NCBI GenBank assembly: GCA_037892935.1
Contig: JAYXKI010000001.1
Location: forward strand, 1,736,001 to 1,800,000
Length of the DNA stretch: 64,000 nt
Direction: 5' to 3'
Source of the DNA: Phlebopus portentosus
Taxonomy: Eukaryota > Basidiomycota > Agaricomycetes > Boletales > Boletinellaceae
The notes under the pieces are model-generated. The model saw only the letters and a program-made list of their open reading frames with translations. It was not told the DNA's origin and made no database searches. Positions 18,332-30,887 of the stretch are shown one piece after another (position 1 is the first letter of the stretch; each line of letters begins with the position of its first letter). Position numbers and translations under genes: made by a program.

Positions 18332-20821
18332 ATGGGCAATGCATTTAGCAGCTGCTGTGACTCGTGCTGTATGTCTTTCGCGTAGTTTTATTCGTCGAGC
18401 TTGAGTTCGTCGTCTAATTAATTTCTTCAGTTCGCTCGCGCAGGTCGCATGCGTACGAGCCGCTTTTGCTGGAGAATGAGCGTGAGGCGGTTGCGGACCT
18501 GCTTCAGTACCTCGAGAGTGAGTATTTTCTTCCAGCTAATCTGCAGTAAAAGAATAGCAGACTAATCGTTATTTGCACCCGCCTTGTCTCTCTCTCTTTC
18601 TCCTAACGGAAAATGAACGTGTGTTTACCTGCTCTCTTTCTTCTCATGTCGCAGACCGGACAACGACCAACTTCTTCGCCGGCCAACCGCTTACGGCGTT
18701 GACGACGCTTTCCTTCTCGGACAATGTCGACCTGCAGCGGAGTGCCGCGCTTGCGTTTGCTGAAATTACTGAGAAGGAAGTCCGGCCTGTCGGACGGGAC
18801 ACGTTGGACCCGATTCTGTTCTTACTAGGCAGTCATGACACGGAGGTGCAGCGTGCTGCAAGTGCCGCTCTTGGGAATCTTGCTGTAAACAGTATGTTGC
18901 TACCGGTTTGCGTTGCGCAGTTCGCTCACCAGACGCGGCAGCCGACAACAAACTTCTCATCGTCAAACTTGGAGGACTGGAACCGCTCATTCGGCAGATG
19001 CTCAGCCCAAATGTCGAAGTTCAGTGCAATGCTGTAGGCTGTGTCACGAACCTGGCGACGCACGGTATGCACTTCGAAATCCGTGTTTATTACATGAGGT
19101 ATTTACTCCATCTGAATAGACGACAACAAGACGAAGATTGCGAAATCCGGGGCGCTAGTGCCATTGACTCGCCTTGCTCGGTCAAAAGACATGCGTGTGC
19201 AACGAAACGCTACGGGCGCTCTGCTCAATATGACGCACTCCGGTAAGAAGATGATGACAACTGTGATTGCATTTACTCATGATGTACCATAGACGAGAAC
19301 CGGCAGCAATTGGTCAATGCTGGAGCTATTCCAGTCCTTGTCAGTCTCCTGAACTCGCCAGATACGGATGTGCAGTACTACTGTACTACAGCGTTGAGTA
19401 ATATTGCTGTAGATGGTACGTGCTTGTGTTTTTCTCCGGGAGCTCCGGGAGAATAGTAACCAATCTGCACTGTAGGGAATAACCGCAAGAAGCTAGCCCA
19501 GACAGAGCCGAGACTTGTCTCCAGTTTGGTTGCATTGATGGACAGTCCGAGCCTGAAAGTTCAATGCCAAGCGGCTCTCGCCCTTCGGAATCTCGCAAGC
19601 GATGGTAAGTCTACCTGGGAAATTATATTGAGATTATTCTGCTGATTTACTCGGACAGAGAAATACCAATTAGACATTGTCAAGGCTGGCGGTCTTCCAC
19701 CCTTGCTTCGTCTACTTCAATCTGCGTATCTTCCTCTCATTTTGTCCTCAGCTGCTTGCGTCCGCAATGTTTCCATTCACCCTCAGAACGAATCGCCTAT
19801 TATTGAAGCTGGCTTCCTACATCCTCTTATCAGTCTCTTGGGTTTCAAGGACAACGAAGAAGTGCAGTGCCACGCTATCTCCACTTTGAGAAATCTGGCG
19901 GCCAGCTCTGAGAAGAATAAGGGCCAGATTGTTAAGGCTGGTGCTGTTCAGCAAATAAAGGAGCTTGTGCTCGATGCTCCTCTGAATGTGCAAAGCGAGA
20001 TGACCGCTTGCGTCGCTGTCCTTGCTCTGAGCGGTATGTACAGATTGTTGGCCGTATGATCGATGCATACTTATTGTAACCGTTCAGACGAGCTCAAGTC
20101 GCAACTCCTTGACATGGGGATTTGCAAGGTTTTGATTCCGTTGACGAAATCTAGCAGCATCGAGGTTCAAGGTAATAGTGCGGCCGCGCTCGGGAATTTG
20201 TCCTCCAAAGGTTTGTAATTTGATCATGTTTCTAGACGGTTGAACTGACTCGATTTTGTAGACGGCCGAGCTGACACGGACGACTATTCGGCCTTCAATG
20301 AGGTCTGGGACAAGCCCGAAGGGGGCATGCATGATTATCTCTACCGTTTCTTGACTAGTCCCGATGCCACATTCCAACATATCGCTGTTTGGACGATCGT
20401 CCAGCTGCTTGATTCTGGCGGTAAGATAAAGAACCTTCAGGGTGCCTGTGCAATTTGAGTTGTGCTGATCGCTCTTGGCTTAGATCCACAACTCATTTCT
20501 AATATTCGGAACTCTGACAAGCTCCTACCACACATTCGTGAACTGGCAGCCTCTCGTTCTGCCTCGCCTTCATCCTCGATGGACTCACGATCGCGTCGTT
20601 CGCAGTCACAGTCGTATCAAGAGACAGAGACAGGTGACGGGTCAAGTGAAATCCAAGTGTTGGCACGCAAGATCCTCGAGGCGACTGAGGCGGAGGCCAT
20701 GCCGCTCTTGAGTCTCACACCTTCCAATCACTCCGTCCCAAGAAATGATGGATTCGACAATCCTGATGAAGAACTGCGGAGAAGTGTTAGAGCGGCCTTC
20801 AGTGGTCATGACGGGCGGTAG
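18332..20821 (+). CDS. VAC8: Vacuolar armadillo-repeat protein Vac8
   Basis: Membrane-anchored armadillo protein used in vacuole inheritance, vacuole fusion, nucleus-vacuole contacts and selective autophagy. The protein begins [18 protein letters not shown]: Gly2 is a myristoylation site and the Cys cluster is the palmitoylation site seen in Vac8. Armadillo repeats run through most of the protein, for example [78 protein letters not shown] and [16 protein letters not shown]. The end of the repeat array is [16 protein letters not shown] Ser-rich C-terminal extension of about 110 residues follows. Most armadillo repeats are bounded by introns, so the gene has many small exons. The first exon (18332-18368) carries only the lipidated head. 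Confidence 0.95.
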
Positions 20822-21385
20822 CAAGGTTTTTCTTAGCGCCACGCTCCTTTCTCGTTTTCTTTTAATGCCAAGCCGTCTTGTTTTATTCGATCCCGACCGT
20901 TCGAACGCGAACGCTTCATTCTGTTGTGCATTGTTGTGGTCGTGCTTGTTTTCTTTGTCTTCATTTACATCCCTACTTCAGGACATTTTTTCCCAACTAG
21001 TTGGATTCTGCGTTTATGTCCATATCACTAGCTGGCGGGAGATTTGGTACTGCTTCTTATTTATGTATATTCGAGGCAATGATAATATGAAGCGCATATG
21101 ATATGATACCCCTTAGAGTGGCTGTCGACACGAGGCCGGAGCTGGGTAACCACGCTCGGCCGGCGAGTCCACGTTCTTTCGGTAGCCTACTGACTATTGT
21201 TCATCTTTCTCCACGTCTTTCTCATTCAAACCACCATCACCTTCTTTCGTTCCGTGGCTGAGCCTCGGTCTGCTCTTCATCAATTGATCTATCTAACGGC
21301 GACGCGACGACAAGTTTAAAACCACCAGGACTGTATCGAATAGAAACTTTCGCTTACGCGTAGAACGGAAAGCACTAACGCGATT
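20822..21385. other. Intergenic VAC8 / GH16
   Basis: 564 bases with no supported gene. The VAC8 3' region is followed by a C/T-rich stretch (21190-21260), likely the promoter and leader of the glucanase. Confidence 0.45.
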
Positions 21386-23312
21386 ATGTATCTACCTCCG
21401 GCTTTACTCCTTTTGTTATCTGCCCAGGTCGCCCCTGCGGCTTACGCGTTCGCGCCCCACCGCTCCCTAGCGGATGCGACGGAGCGATTCCACAGGTTCG
21501 CAAAGAGACATAGCGCACGGTTTGCGAGGGATCTTCGTGTCGTCTTCCAAGGATTGGCTGTCGACCAAGCTGAATCTGACCCGAATGCTTCGCATCGTGT
21601 GTATTGTGTTCGTCCGGATGATTTGTCGGCCGGTTTTGGCAGCAATACGACCTCGACGTCTCCGGCGACGTCTTCGGCGACGGGTTCTGCGTCGGCTAGT
21701 GGTACATCTTCAGGGGCGGCGCCGACAGCCACCTCTCCCTGGAAATTAGTTGAATCGCATGTGAGTGCAAATTCTGCTTCCGAAAATTTCATTGACGGGA
21801 CTGAGCTAAAAATTTGCTTAGTCTGGAAAGAACTTCTTTGATGGATTTTCGTTCTGGGATCTTGCTGATCCTACGAACGGTGTGTCCGGATCCATTGTAT
21901 GGCTTGCTGTCTATTTATTCGACTTTGATTCTCGTAGGTGCCGTCGACTACCAGAGCCAAGAAGACGCTGTGAGCGAGAGTTCTTCTATTGACTGCTTCT
22001 CCCAAGGCGCTGATCAGGTTGTGAATTTCATATCCAGGAATCGGGTGGACTGATTGAGATTAACGACGATGGTAACGCGGTCCTTAAAGTAGACACGACT
22101 TCGACGATCTCTGGAAACCGAAAGAGTGTCCGCATCACAACCGAGAACACTTTCACTGGTATGTAGGACATGGTGTTCGCTGCGTAAGCATGACTGCTCA
22201 TGTCGTGTCGACAGGCGGTATCTTCGTGCTCGATGCTGTCCATATGCCTCAGGGTTGTGGAAGTTGGCCGTAAGTGTTACTAAGGTTGTGAAGATCCGAG
22301 CGGGCTAATGAAGCTATATGTTCAGAGCCTTCTGGTCGAACGGTAATTGGGCCACTTTGTGTCTGACAGACGAAATTCTCATGCATTCTGTCTTCTTGTA
22401 GGACCGGACTGGCCGACATTTGGTGAGATAGATATCATAGAGGTGCGTTTCTGAGTAATGTGTCAGGTGTCTGAGGGATCGTCCTGACGGGATCGATGCA
22501 TCTAGGGTGTCAAGTGAGTACTACATCTTAACACAAAGACAATCGCATTTCAGCTGAAACCGTATGAAGTGACTATACCAACAATCAGGCCACATTGCAC
22601 ACTGCTTCGGGTTGCCAGATTGCCTCAAACTCGACTGCTCAGTCTCTCGGCATCTCGTCAACTCTCATTGGAGGCACGAATTGCGCTGCTTTGGAGACAA
22701 GCAACCAAGGTTGCGGCATGAGGTCCGATTCAAACACGACATACGGCTCAGGTATGTGATCGGTCATTCCGGGGCCTGTACCCATCTAATTCTTTACCTA
22801 TGTAGGCTTCAACTCAATTGGGGGCGGTGTATATGCCAGTGAGTCTGGAAGTTCTCCGACGCACAAATAAAATACTGATTGTCCTACGTACAGTGGTCTG
22901 GGATGATGATGAAATTGCCGTGTATTTCTTCCCGCAAGGCTCTATCCCTCAGGACTTGACGGCTGAAGTTCCGCTTCCTGAAACGTGGGGCACGCCGATG
23001 GCTCGTTGGCCCGCAACGAACTGCGATTTGGACACGTTCTTCAAGAACCATTCCATTATCATCAACACCACGCTTTGGTAAGTCGCTCCGACTATTTTTG
23101 TCCGATACTATTTAGCGTTGTTGAAATCTAGTGGTGACTGGGCAGGCAGTGTCTGGACCGCTTCCGGTATTCCGGGGCAAGAGACTAGCTGTGCTCAACG
23201 TACAGGATACTCGACGTGCGAGGACTTTGTACACAACAGCGGCGCATCATTCGGAAAGGCGTACTGGGAGATTTCCAGCTTGAAAGTTTACCAGACGACT
23301 CGACAATCTTAG
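21386..23312 (+). CDS. Secreted GH16 endo-1,3(4)-beta-glucanase (laminarinase type)
   Basis: Predicted to cut beta-1,3 or mixed beta-1,3/1,4 glucans in the cell wall or environment. The protein starts with a hydrophobic signal peptide (YLPPALLLLLSAQVAPAAYA). A Ser/Thr/Ala-rich linker (21630-21740) follows, then the catalytic domain: NFFDGFSFWDLADPTNG, GIFVLDAVHMPQGCGSWP, AFWSNG, and PDWPTFGEIDIIEG, where the two Glu of E-x-D-x-x-E are the nucleophile and acid/base of GH16. Later conserved parts include TASGCQ, MVWDDDEIAVYFFPQGSIP, ATNCDLDTFF and GDWAGSVW. Several Asn-x-Thr/Ser sites fit secretion. Very short exons surround the catalytic site (about 22320-22510), and their borders are less certain. 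No membrane anchor or carbohydrate-binding module is seen. Confidence 0.9.
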
Positions 23313-23653
23313 AAACGCAGGACATAATTTTTGATTACCTACTTCCCATTGGAGGTATATACCGTAATATAAATTATTTTTACAGGGATAGGGATAGAAT
23401 AGACATACATGGAATGTACAGGGAATACAGTAGTTGCCTGTAAGTTATTTGCTAGCAAAGTGACTGAAAAAAAATATTTAAATTTATATTAATTATCGGT
23501 CAGCGGCACGGCCACCGGAACCCATCGGATTATCATATCATTGTCACTTCCTTCTGCACTTAGTGATTGACCACCACCGAAAAAAAAAAAAAAAAAAAAA
23601 AGAGGACTGGACTTACTTGAGACTAGGGACATCGAACCAAAGGGGCGCACAAC
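23313..23653. other. Intergenic GH16 / ING
   Basis: 341 bases, AT-rich in the first half (glucanase 3' region) and containing a 22-base A run shortly before the ING gene. No gene is seen. Confidence 0.5.
23580..23601 (+). repeat. Poly-A tract (22 A)
   Basis: Uninterrupted run of 22 A residues ending 52 bases before the ING start codon. It may act as a nucleosome-excluding promoter element, or may simply be a slippage-prone simple repeat. Confidence 0.9.
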
Positions 23654-25011
23654 ATGAATACCACAGCGCTTGCAAACCAAGAGGAGGCTGCAGCTATTGC
23701 CGCAGAATTCCTGTCAAGTAAGTCGCGTTTTACCTCTTGGTATCGTTACTCATATGAGTAGGCCTCGATAACCTTCCGAACGAAGTACAGCACTTACTGG
23801 CTGAGATCAGACACAAGGAATCACGTTCACATGGTACGCAGAATTCTTACACCATTCATCTTTCATCCAATCTAAACGCATGCTAGAATTGCTGCAGGAA
23901 GTAAACAAACTGACCGATCGCTTTTTCCGACACGCCCTGCGTAATTTAATCCCAAAAGAACCGAGGGAGAATGGGAAAGAGAAAGACACGAAGGATGCAG
24001 TCGTTCAAGCTAGGGTCGCATCCAATTTCGCCGAGCTAGACCAGCTCGCCCAAGACAAGATCGTGCTTTCAGAACGGCTCGTCGAAGCGCTCAACCGTGT
24101 CAGTGCGCGGCTGGACCATGATCTCGGTAAGGTGGTACAACTCTCGGGAGAGCAATCACACGAGCAGTACGAGGTTCGCAACGGCTACGTTGTGGGGACA
24201 TTGCCTGGTGCACCGGCGCCAATTACGCTGACCGCTAATACGACGACGAGCATATCTGCGCCTGTGCCACGTTCAGTTAGAGAAGTTCAGGACAGCCTAA
24301 GGGCGACTGTGACAAATGAGTTGGTTGCAAGCTCTCCTCCACCTTCCGGCTCCGGACAGGGACCACAGAAACGTGCGTCTTCAAACTATATGATCTTTGG
24401 ATCTTGTTTTGACATTCTGCTTGCGTAGGTCGACGATTGAATACCGGAGCAGCGGTCGCGGGCATCAACACCAATGTATCCTCACGAGGACACACCCCGC
24501 AAGCGCGTTCTCGTCTTGCACAGCAGGTCCATCCTTCACCGCCTCCCCAAGCAGTGTCTTCGCGTTCTCGACGCCTTAGAACACCTGCAAGCCACGAGGA
24601 GGACGAGGATAACGATCTTGACGCAGATGGTGAGGTCGATGATCAGGATGAATCTGGTGATCCTGAGGACAAGCAATTGTACTGCTATTGCCGGAAGATG
24701 TCGTATGGAGAGGTCAGTGGACCGCACTTTCGAGATGTTTACCAAGTTAATACTGACACCTTGTCTTCTTTTTTTCTTAGATGGTTGGCTGTGATAATGA
24801 GAACTGTCCTTATGAATGGGTAAGTTATATCTGTTGCGAGGCAGTTCCATTCCGGTCTTCTTGATCACTGACTAAAAATCTTTCCTTCCAGTTCCATATT
24901 GGCTGTGCAGGGTTGAAGCCACCGCTTCCACCTGTTTGGTACTGTGATGAGTGCCTGAAGAGTCTGGGCGTTGGCGGAAGTGGACCTCGGAAGGGTAGGC
25001 GAAAAGCATAG
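23654..25011 (+). CDS. ING-family PHD-finger chromatin protein (Yng2/Pho23 type)
   Basis: ING proteins are reader subunits of histone acetyltransferase or deacetylase complexes. The N-terminal ING helices are recognisable (LDNLPNEVQHLLAEIRHKES, then LLQEVNKLTDRFFRHAL and LDQLAQDKIVLSERLVEALN). A long polar linker with Ala/Pro/Ser follows, then an acidic patch. The C-terminal PHD finger reads YCYCRKMSYGEMVGCDN, CPYEWFHIGCAGLKPPLPP and VWYCDEC, giving the C4HC3 zinc ligands. A basic end (KGRRKA) may be the polybasic region. Which family member (NuA4- or Rpd3-associated) cannot be decided from sequence alone. It is convergent with the GYF gene, with 253 bp between stops. Confidence 0.9.
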
Positions 25012-25264
25012 TTATGCGAACACTTCAGTTCACCCTTTGTAATTATTGTACTGTTGCTCTCATGTATAGCCTACCCCATGTTTCTAATGCATCTCGCCAC
25101 TCTTGGTTAATGAAACGATGGATACATTCAGAATACGTTCAGATGACGATCAAACAAAATGCAGATTGCTCGATTGCAGACAAAAACAGATGTAGCTTGC
25201 AGATTATTATATCGATGCCATGAAGATACTTGGAACAACAATAATGCAGTGAACACATAACGTC

Positions 25265-28200
25265 TTATGAACGTTTATTCTTCTTTCTAACGACCTTGAA
25301 CGATCCAAAGTCGTTCTGTGGTTGCTTCAGTTGTGCTTTCACCACGTCAGCGAGTGATGCGGGCTTCCCGTTCGCGGCCTGGCCAGAAGAGCCCTTTGAC
25401 CGAGATAGAACATCTTCCTTGCGCTTCTTGACGAATTCTTCCGCATAATCGCGACCATTCAGCGTGGTACTGGCTCCGTAGACGGTCTCCGCGATGATCT
25501 CCTTGGTAGCCTTGTCGGGATCGAGAGGGAAAGAAAGCAGCATCTGCGCAATCTCTTCAACTAATTCAAGCGTTAGAAGGTGATTAAGATCGCCTTAGTA
25601 AAGAAAAACCCACATTGAACTGAGCTGTTGAGTCCCCTCAACGACTCTCTCATCCATTTCATAAACTCAAGAGACGGTGCAGTAGGCTCCTCGTCCGTCC
25701 TCAAAGTAGATGAGGTAGCCTTAGCTACGACCGGAGAGCTCATCGTTCGATGAAGAGCCGTGGAACGAGAGGAAGGGGCCTGAGCATTCGGTGTGGAGAC
25801 TTGGGCTACAGCAGTGGGCCGGGAAGCTGCAACACTTGCTGCAGTCTGAGGTTTTCCACGAGACCCTACGACAGTCCACGTACCTCCGCTTGCTTGGGAG
25901 GTCACAACAGGAGCCTTGCGATGCAATCTATTAGTACACCGATTTCCACTGATATGAACAAAATACCCACCTTGACAACCGGCTGCTGTACGGCCCTCTT
26001 GGCAGCGGTGGCAGCGGTTTCTCTCTCCCTTGCTGTCTGCTTGCGGCGCTCTTCTTCTTCTTGAATCTCCTTCATTGTTTTTGCAGTGGGCTTCGCAGCA
26101 TTCGTCCAAACTGGAGCAGATGGAGTGGAGGAGGTAGGTGAAACAGGAGTTTCTCTCGCAGAAGGAACACCACTGCTTCGCGAACCAACCTGCGATGTGG
26201 GCAATCCCCAGGAGGCAGTGAACTGTACCTCTTCAGTTGGAGAAGCACCACTTGCAGCTCGCGAAACACGCTCTCGTTCTTTGTCGATATTCTTGCGTGT
26301 CTCCTGCCTCTTCTTTTCTGCCTCTTGGATTGCTCTCAGGTTCATAGGCGCCGATTGTTTAGTCTTGCTTTCGTCATCCGTGGCCCATGGTGCCTTCTGG
26401 GAGGTAGGTGGTGCACTAGCCGTTTTTGAGGTTGGAGTCACAGAAGTGGGTTGGCTGGTCTCAGAAGCCAAAGGAGGTGCGGCCCTAGCCTTGCTCTTCG
26501 AGGCCGGCAGGCGAGAAGTTTCTTGGGTTGGAGGTCTACTCTGTACAGATACTTCTGGAACATGGGAAATGATATCCATAGTCGTGGGAACCGAAGAGTC
26601 GACCTGAGAAGTAGCTGCCTGCTGTTCAATATGGTCTCCTGAGGCCAGCAATCTTTGTTGCTCATTGTGCTGAGTGACGTTAGCAGTAGTCAAACTTCGC
26701 GGTTCCTCTGTCGTTTGACTCTGTCTGTCCTGCCCGGCGGTTTGAGCAACCGATGCCCAAGAATCCTGTGGCTTATTCCAAGCTTGAATTTGCGGTTGTG
26801 GGGGAGACACGATGTACGTGTTCTTTGCGGTAGGCATGTCAGCATCGAAAGGCCGGGGACGAGGAAGCTCACGAGGCTGAGAAGCACCCCAAGGAGACAG
26901 AGAAGCCGCAGACCTCGCTTGAGATTGCTGTTGGAAATTGGACGCATTTCGCATATTTGGTACAGACGCCACCGGACTTGGCATCTGGTCAAAACCACTA
27001 TCAAAACCTGTGTTCAGTTGCGGTAAGGGAGGCTGCCGAGTTGCTCCTTCAAACCGAGAAGGAGGTTCGTGCGGAATTTGGTGAAACGCTTTCGAGATAA
27101 TTGTAAGACAATCTGTACGCATTACAAGACAGCGACTTACCAGTTCCTAGAGGCTCTGGCTGTTCATAAAACCTGTGAGAAGGCCCCGGCGACGCGAAGA
27201 AATGGTCCACAGAAGTCGGACCCGTAGGCACAGCATAAGGCGATAGATCTTGACCGAATTGAGCATGTCGGAACGAAGGTGGTATTGCATCAAATCGTCC
27301 GAGTTGAGAAACATCTGGCGGACCGTTCCATCCTGGCGCAACATTGCCATTTGATAGTTGCCATGGAAGATTAGCCGGTACATCAATAGAGGAAGTACGG
27401 TCTGGTTGAGGAGCATCGTTGAAGGTTTGACGAACTGCATGTGGCATCGCCGGACTACCGCTAGATGAATAGCTGCCAGCAGCACTGACTCGGCCATTCA
27501 AAACTGCATCAAAGCGCTGAAATCGACTTCCGATAGCTATGGGATCGGTAGATATAGGTCCTCGGGCGAAGCTACCTCCAAGCGAAGATGAAGGAGAGCC
27601 AGAAATTGAGCCGTTGACGTTTAAGGAATCTAGAGTATTATTATACCCATACGATTGTGGACTGGACTGACGTGGTAGATCCACAAGTCCTGTGCGCTGC
27701 AAAATTGGGTTGAAAGCAGGCGCAGGTACAGGATGGCTAAGTCCGGGAGGGGGCAAGGCGTCAATCAAGGGCGAAAGGAAAACACGCTCCCCTTGTGCCC
27801 GACGTTTTATGTCTGTCAAAGGCGCAAATTCCGTGTCTATGTGAATCCTCTTCATCAACAGGTTATCACTGAAGTAGCCCTGATCATTCCAGAGTTGCAT
27901 CTGTTCCGCAGGGAAGGGTCCTATTCAACCAAGTCAGACCATAGAAGAAATGCGGTTCTTAAACGAGAGAACATACCTTGCACTGTTCCTGACGGATCAA
28001 TGTAGGACCATTCTACTTTTCCAGGCGCAGCATCGGTTGCTCTGGCATCGCTAACTTGATCAGCTTTTTGGGGACCGACCACATTGGTATTCAATGCCAA
28101 GTTGTTCATGGAGCCAGTCACATTATCAATATCCTTGTTTGAATTCTGAGGTACTACCACCTGGGATATTGACGAATCTTGCTGATTAGGCGGTCGATTT

Positions 28201-29178
28201 TCAGTGCCTTCCGTTTTCTCAGCGGAAAGACCCGTATCCTCATTTGATTCAGGCGGAGGCTCCTTCTGAATTTCCTCTTTTTCATCTAGACGATCTGGAA
28301 CAGGTTGTCCATGGGTAACGCGTCTCTTCCCGCCTCCCCAAGCTGACTCAGTACTATTGAGAACGCCGTCAATAGCATTGTGCCCGCCAATACGCGTCCG
28401 CGGAGATGCGGCAGAAGGCGACACGAGGTTCCCAGACGCACCCGACCACGATGCCTTGCGTGGCAAAGAAAGTGAAGTTTGCTCTAAGGCCATCATATAT
28501 ACTCAGTCGAGAGAAGAGAAAAAATGTAGAATGTGCAAATACCTGCGCCGTTGCTGTCTCCACGTCTTCGCCGGCTCATCAGGCCTAGGCCGCTATTCAA
28601 GGTCCCGCCTTTGGAGCGGTCGCCTTGAGCCATGTAATCGGATGGTTGTCGGCGGCGAGTTTCTGAGTTCAGAGAGGTAGCATAAAGCTATAAAAGTTAT
28701 GAGAGAAGATCGTTCAATGCGTAGCGACATGAGGCAGGTCAAAAAGTTCCACCCACCTTCTTTTCCACCTCAGTAAAGTCGCTCAAAGAAACCGGTTCAC
28801 CGGGAGATTCTCTCACGACGCCATCCCAGTGTTCGACCTCAATTGGCAGTTCAGAGCACCCGCCGAGGTTCTTGAAGACCTGCAGCATCTCGTCTCGTGA
28901 ATACTTGAAAGGGTGGGCTATGTCGCGTTTATCCTGTACGGGTGGGGCGTGAGGTGTGACGAGCGCAGAATATGAAGCTACTCCTGGAGGCGCTGGCGTT
29001 GTTCCGTTGGAGGTACCTCCAGACGTACCAGACGGAGGAGGAGATGTCGCAAGTGGTTTGGTGGGCACAGGTTGCTTGCGCATCCACTGGTATATCACAC
29101 CGTCAATTATACAACGTGCATTTTATAACGAGCAAGTGCTCGCACCTCAGGACCAAAACGCATTGTAGTAGAGGTCAT
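25265..29178 (-). CDS. GYF-domain protein (Smy2/GIGYF-like)
   Basis: Large low-complexity protein with one GYF domain, which binds proline-rich peptides. Yeast Smy2/Syh1 and animal GIGYF relatives act in mRNA decay, translational repression and vesicle transport. The first exon gives MTSTTMRFGPE and splices to WMRKQPVPTKPLA. The GYF core spans an intron near 27910-27970: VEWSYIDPSGTVQG, then PFPAEQMQLWNDQGYF, matching W-x-Y, G-P-F and G-Y-F. Downstream are long Pro/Ser/Thr/Gln-rich segments and two Lys/Glu-rich coiled stretches with EEEERRKQ (about 26050 and 26300). The C-terminal end reads FGSFKVVRKKNKRS. The exact borders of small exons near 28500-28740 are uncertain. Confidence 0.85.
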
Positions 29179-29516
29179 CTTGGAAGATGTTATAGTCGAT
29201 AATCAAAAGAAATTTGGGAGATTTCGATTTGTTTAAGTTGTAACTCTGGTTGCACGAGGCTCGAGCCACGGTCAATGTCAAGCTGGTTGCAAGTCAAAAG
29301 AGGCAGTAGGTGCAGGGCCGGCTAACTCAGACTTAGCCAATTTTGATGTCACACACCTTGAACGACCTTGTACTATTTATTGCAACCTTTTTGATGTGCT
29401 TTTCTCATTATTACGCAAGAATCGAAATCCTTGTACTAATCTACGACATTGAAATGCAAATGCTACATAATATCAGTGTGTGCAGTCATCAAATGGACGT
29501 CCGATCCGATCAAATT
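29179..29516. other. Intergenic, GYF promoter / carrier 3' end
   Basis: 338 bases between two minus-strand genes. No gene or repeat is seen. Confidence 0.45.
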
Positions 29517-30702
29517 CTATTGCTCTTTTGGCTTTGCCAATATTTTTCCAATCCCCTAAGATGCCGCTTAGCTCCTTGACAAGAGGAACCATGGTTCAAA
29601 GTACTTACTTCAAAGCAAGTAATCATAATACCGCATGCCGGAGCAATCTTTGCTATTCGAGGCGTAAGGCCTGCAAACAGACCCTGCACACCTTCTGTCC
29701 TCACTACCTCTCGCAGAACAGTTAGCGAATTTGACGATCCAGCAGCACCTCCAGACATAACGAACGCCTGTCTGCGAGTCTTCGCGGTGTCGAAAGGAGA
29801 AACGATAATCGCAGCGGTTGTCCCACTCACGGCACCACTGACGAACGCAACCTGAGGTCCACTATGTCCCTTGCTTTCTATTTCACTTTTTAACTGCTCG
29901 TATAGAGCCCAGTAGATCCCGCTGAACGGAACGTCTCGCCAGAGTGTCGGCCCAACTCCTCGCCATAAGGAAGGTAACCCTTGAGCTTTTGCAACACCGC
30001 GCACAGAGTTCAAGACAGATCGAAGAGTCTGTGGTGTATCGGGAGAAACAGGAGTAGATTGGAGGTTGGTACGGATGAGTTCTAACGGCGAAGCCAGTGT
30101 GGAAATGGTAGTTCGTGCGATGACACCAGCGAATAATGGTGTTAATGTCGGCCAAGGGGAAACAGAAGGTAGGACGTTTCGGAGCAAATGATCGTATGTC
30201 ATCATATAAAAGGTTGAAGAAGGGACGCCTATCAATCTAAACCAAAAAAATAGGGAAGAGCGGAAAGCTGCAGAAAGAATAAAACTCACAATGTAGTTCC
30301 TGCGCCTTTCCATAGTCCCTTCAAACCCTCCGCTCTAACAACATGCCGGACAGCATCCCAAAATCCGTTAACGCGCTCAGTACGCAGTACACCATGGTCC
30401 CAAATACATACGACTTCCTGTGACAATGGCCGAGCGTAAGAAGACATGTTGCGTACACAGCCCAAAGGACTATTAGGTTGACAACATCCATTCACAGGTA
30501 TTCTAGGCAACGACGAGGATCGAGGAGGCGGCTGCGTTTGCAACCTGGTTTTCACCACGTCGAATGGAGTCACTACAAGTGCAAGCTAGATAAGGAACTA
30601 CGAATGCAAAAAAAAAAAAGTACAGGTATGTAACATACTGGTGAGTGCGGTCAAGGTCGCGCCAGAGGCAGCTGCGACGAGTTTGGCATTGAACGGATCC
30701 AT
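29517..30702 (-). CDS. MTM1: Mitochondrial carrier, Mtm1 / SLC25A39-40 type
   Basis: Inner-membrane six-helix carrier. Yeast Mtm1 is needed for manganese/iron handling, and its animal relatives SLC25A39/40 import glutathione. The three signature repeats are visible: TPFDVVKTRLQTQ, SPLELIRTNLQS and SPFDTAKTRRQA. The first repeat carries a long insertion after the signature containing four Cys (GCC, then GC and VCIWDHG) followed by GFWDAVRHVVRAEGLKGLWK. Other family parts are GLPSLWRGVGPTLWRDVPFS and GVQGLFAGLTPRIAKIAPAC. The last exon appears after a GTAAGT donor and gives GIGKILAKPKEQ. ATG at 30702 begins MDPFNAKLVAAASGATLTAL, reading straight into helix 1, and no upstream in-frame Met is needed. 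Confidence 0.88.
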
Positions 30703-30887
30703 GAGAACATGAAGAAAAAACCCGCTCTGACGACTGTTTTTCCGTCGATATCGTCGTTGTCGTGGACGTGGACAAGCTAGAAAGTGTGAGACTATGTAGG
30801 GAGCGGAGCCTGATCCCGAGGTTCCTCGTCATTCCATCGGCACAGCTTATCTGATTATCCTTTTCTGGACATCGGTCTGCTTATGTG

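Noticed and set aside
26086..26607. 173-codon plus-strand frame
   Set aside because: Antisense to the low-complexity part of the GYF gene; no independent support.
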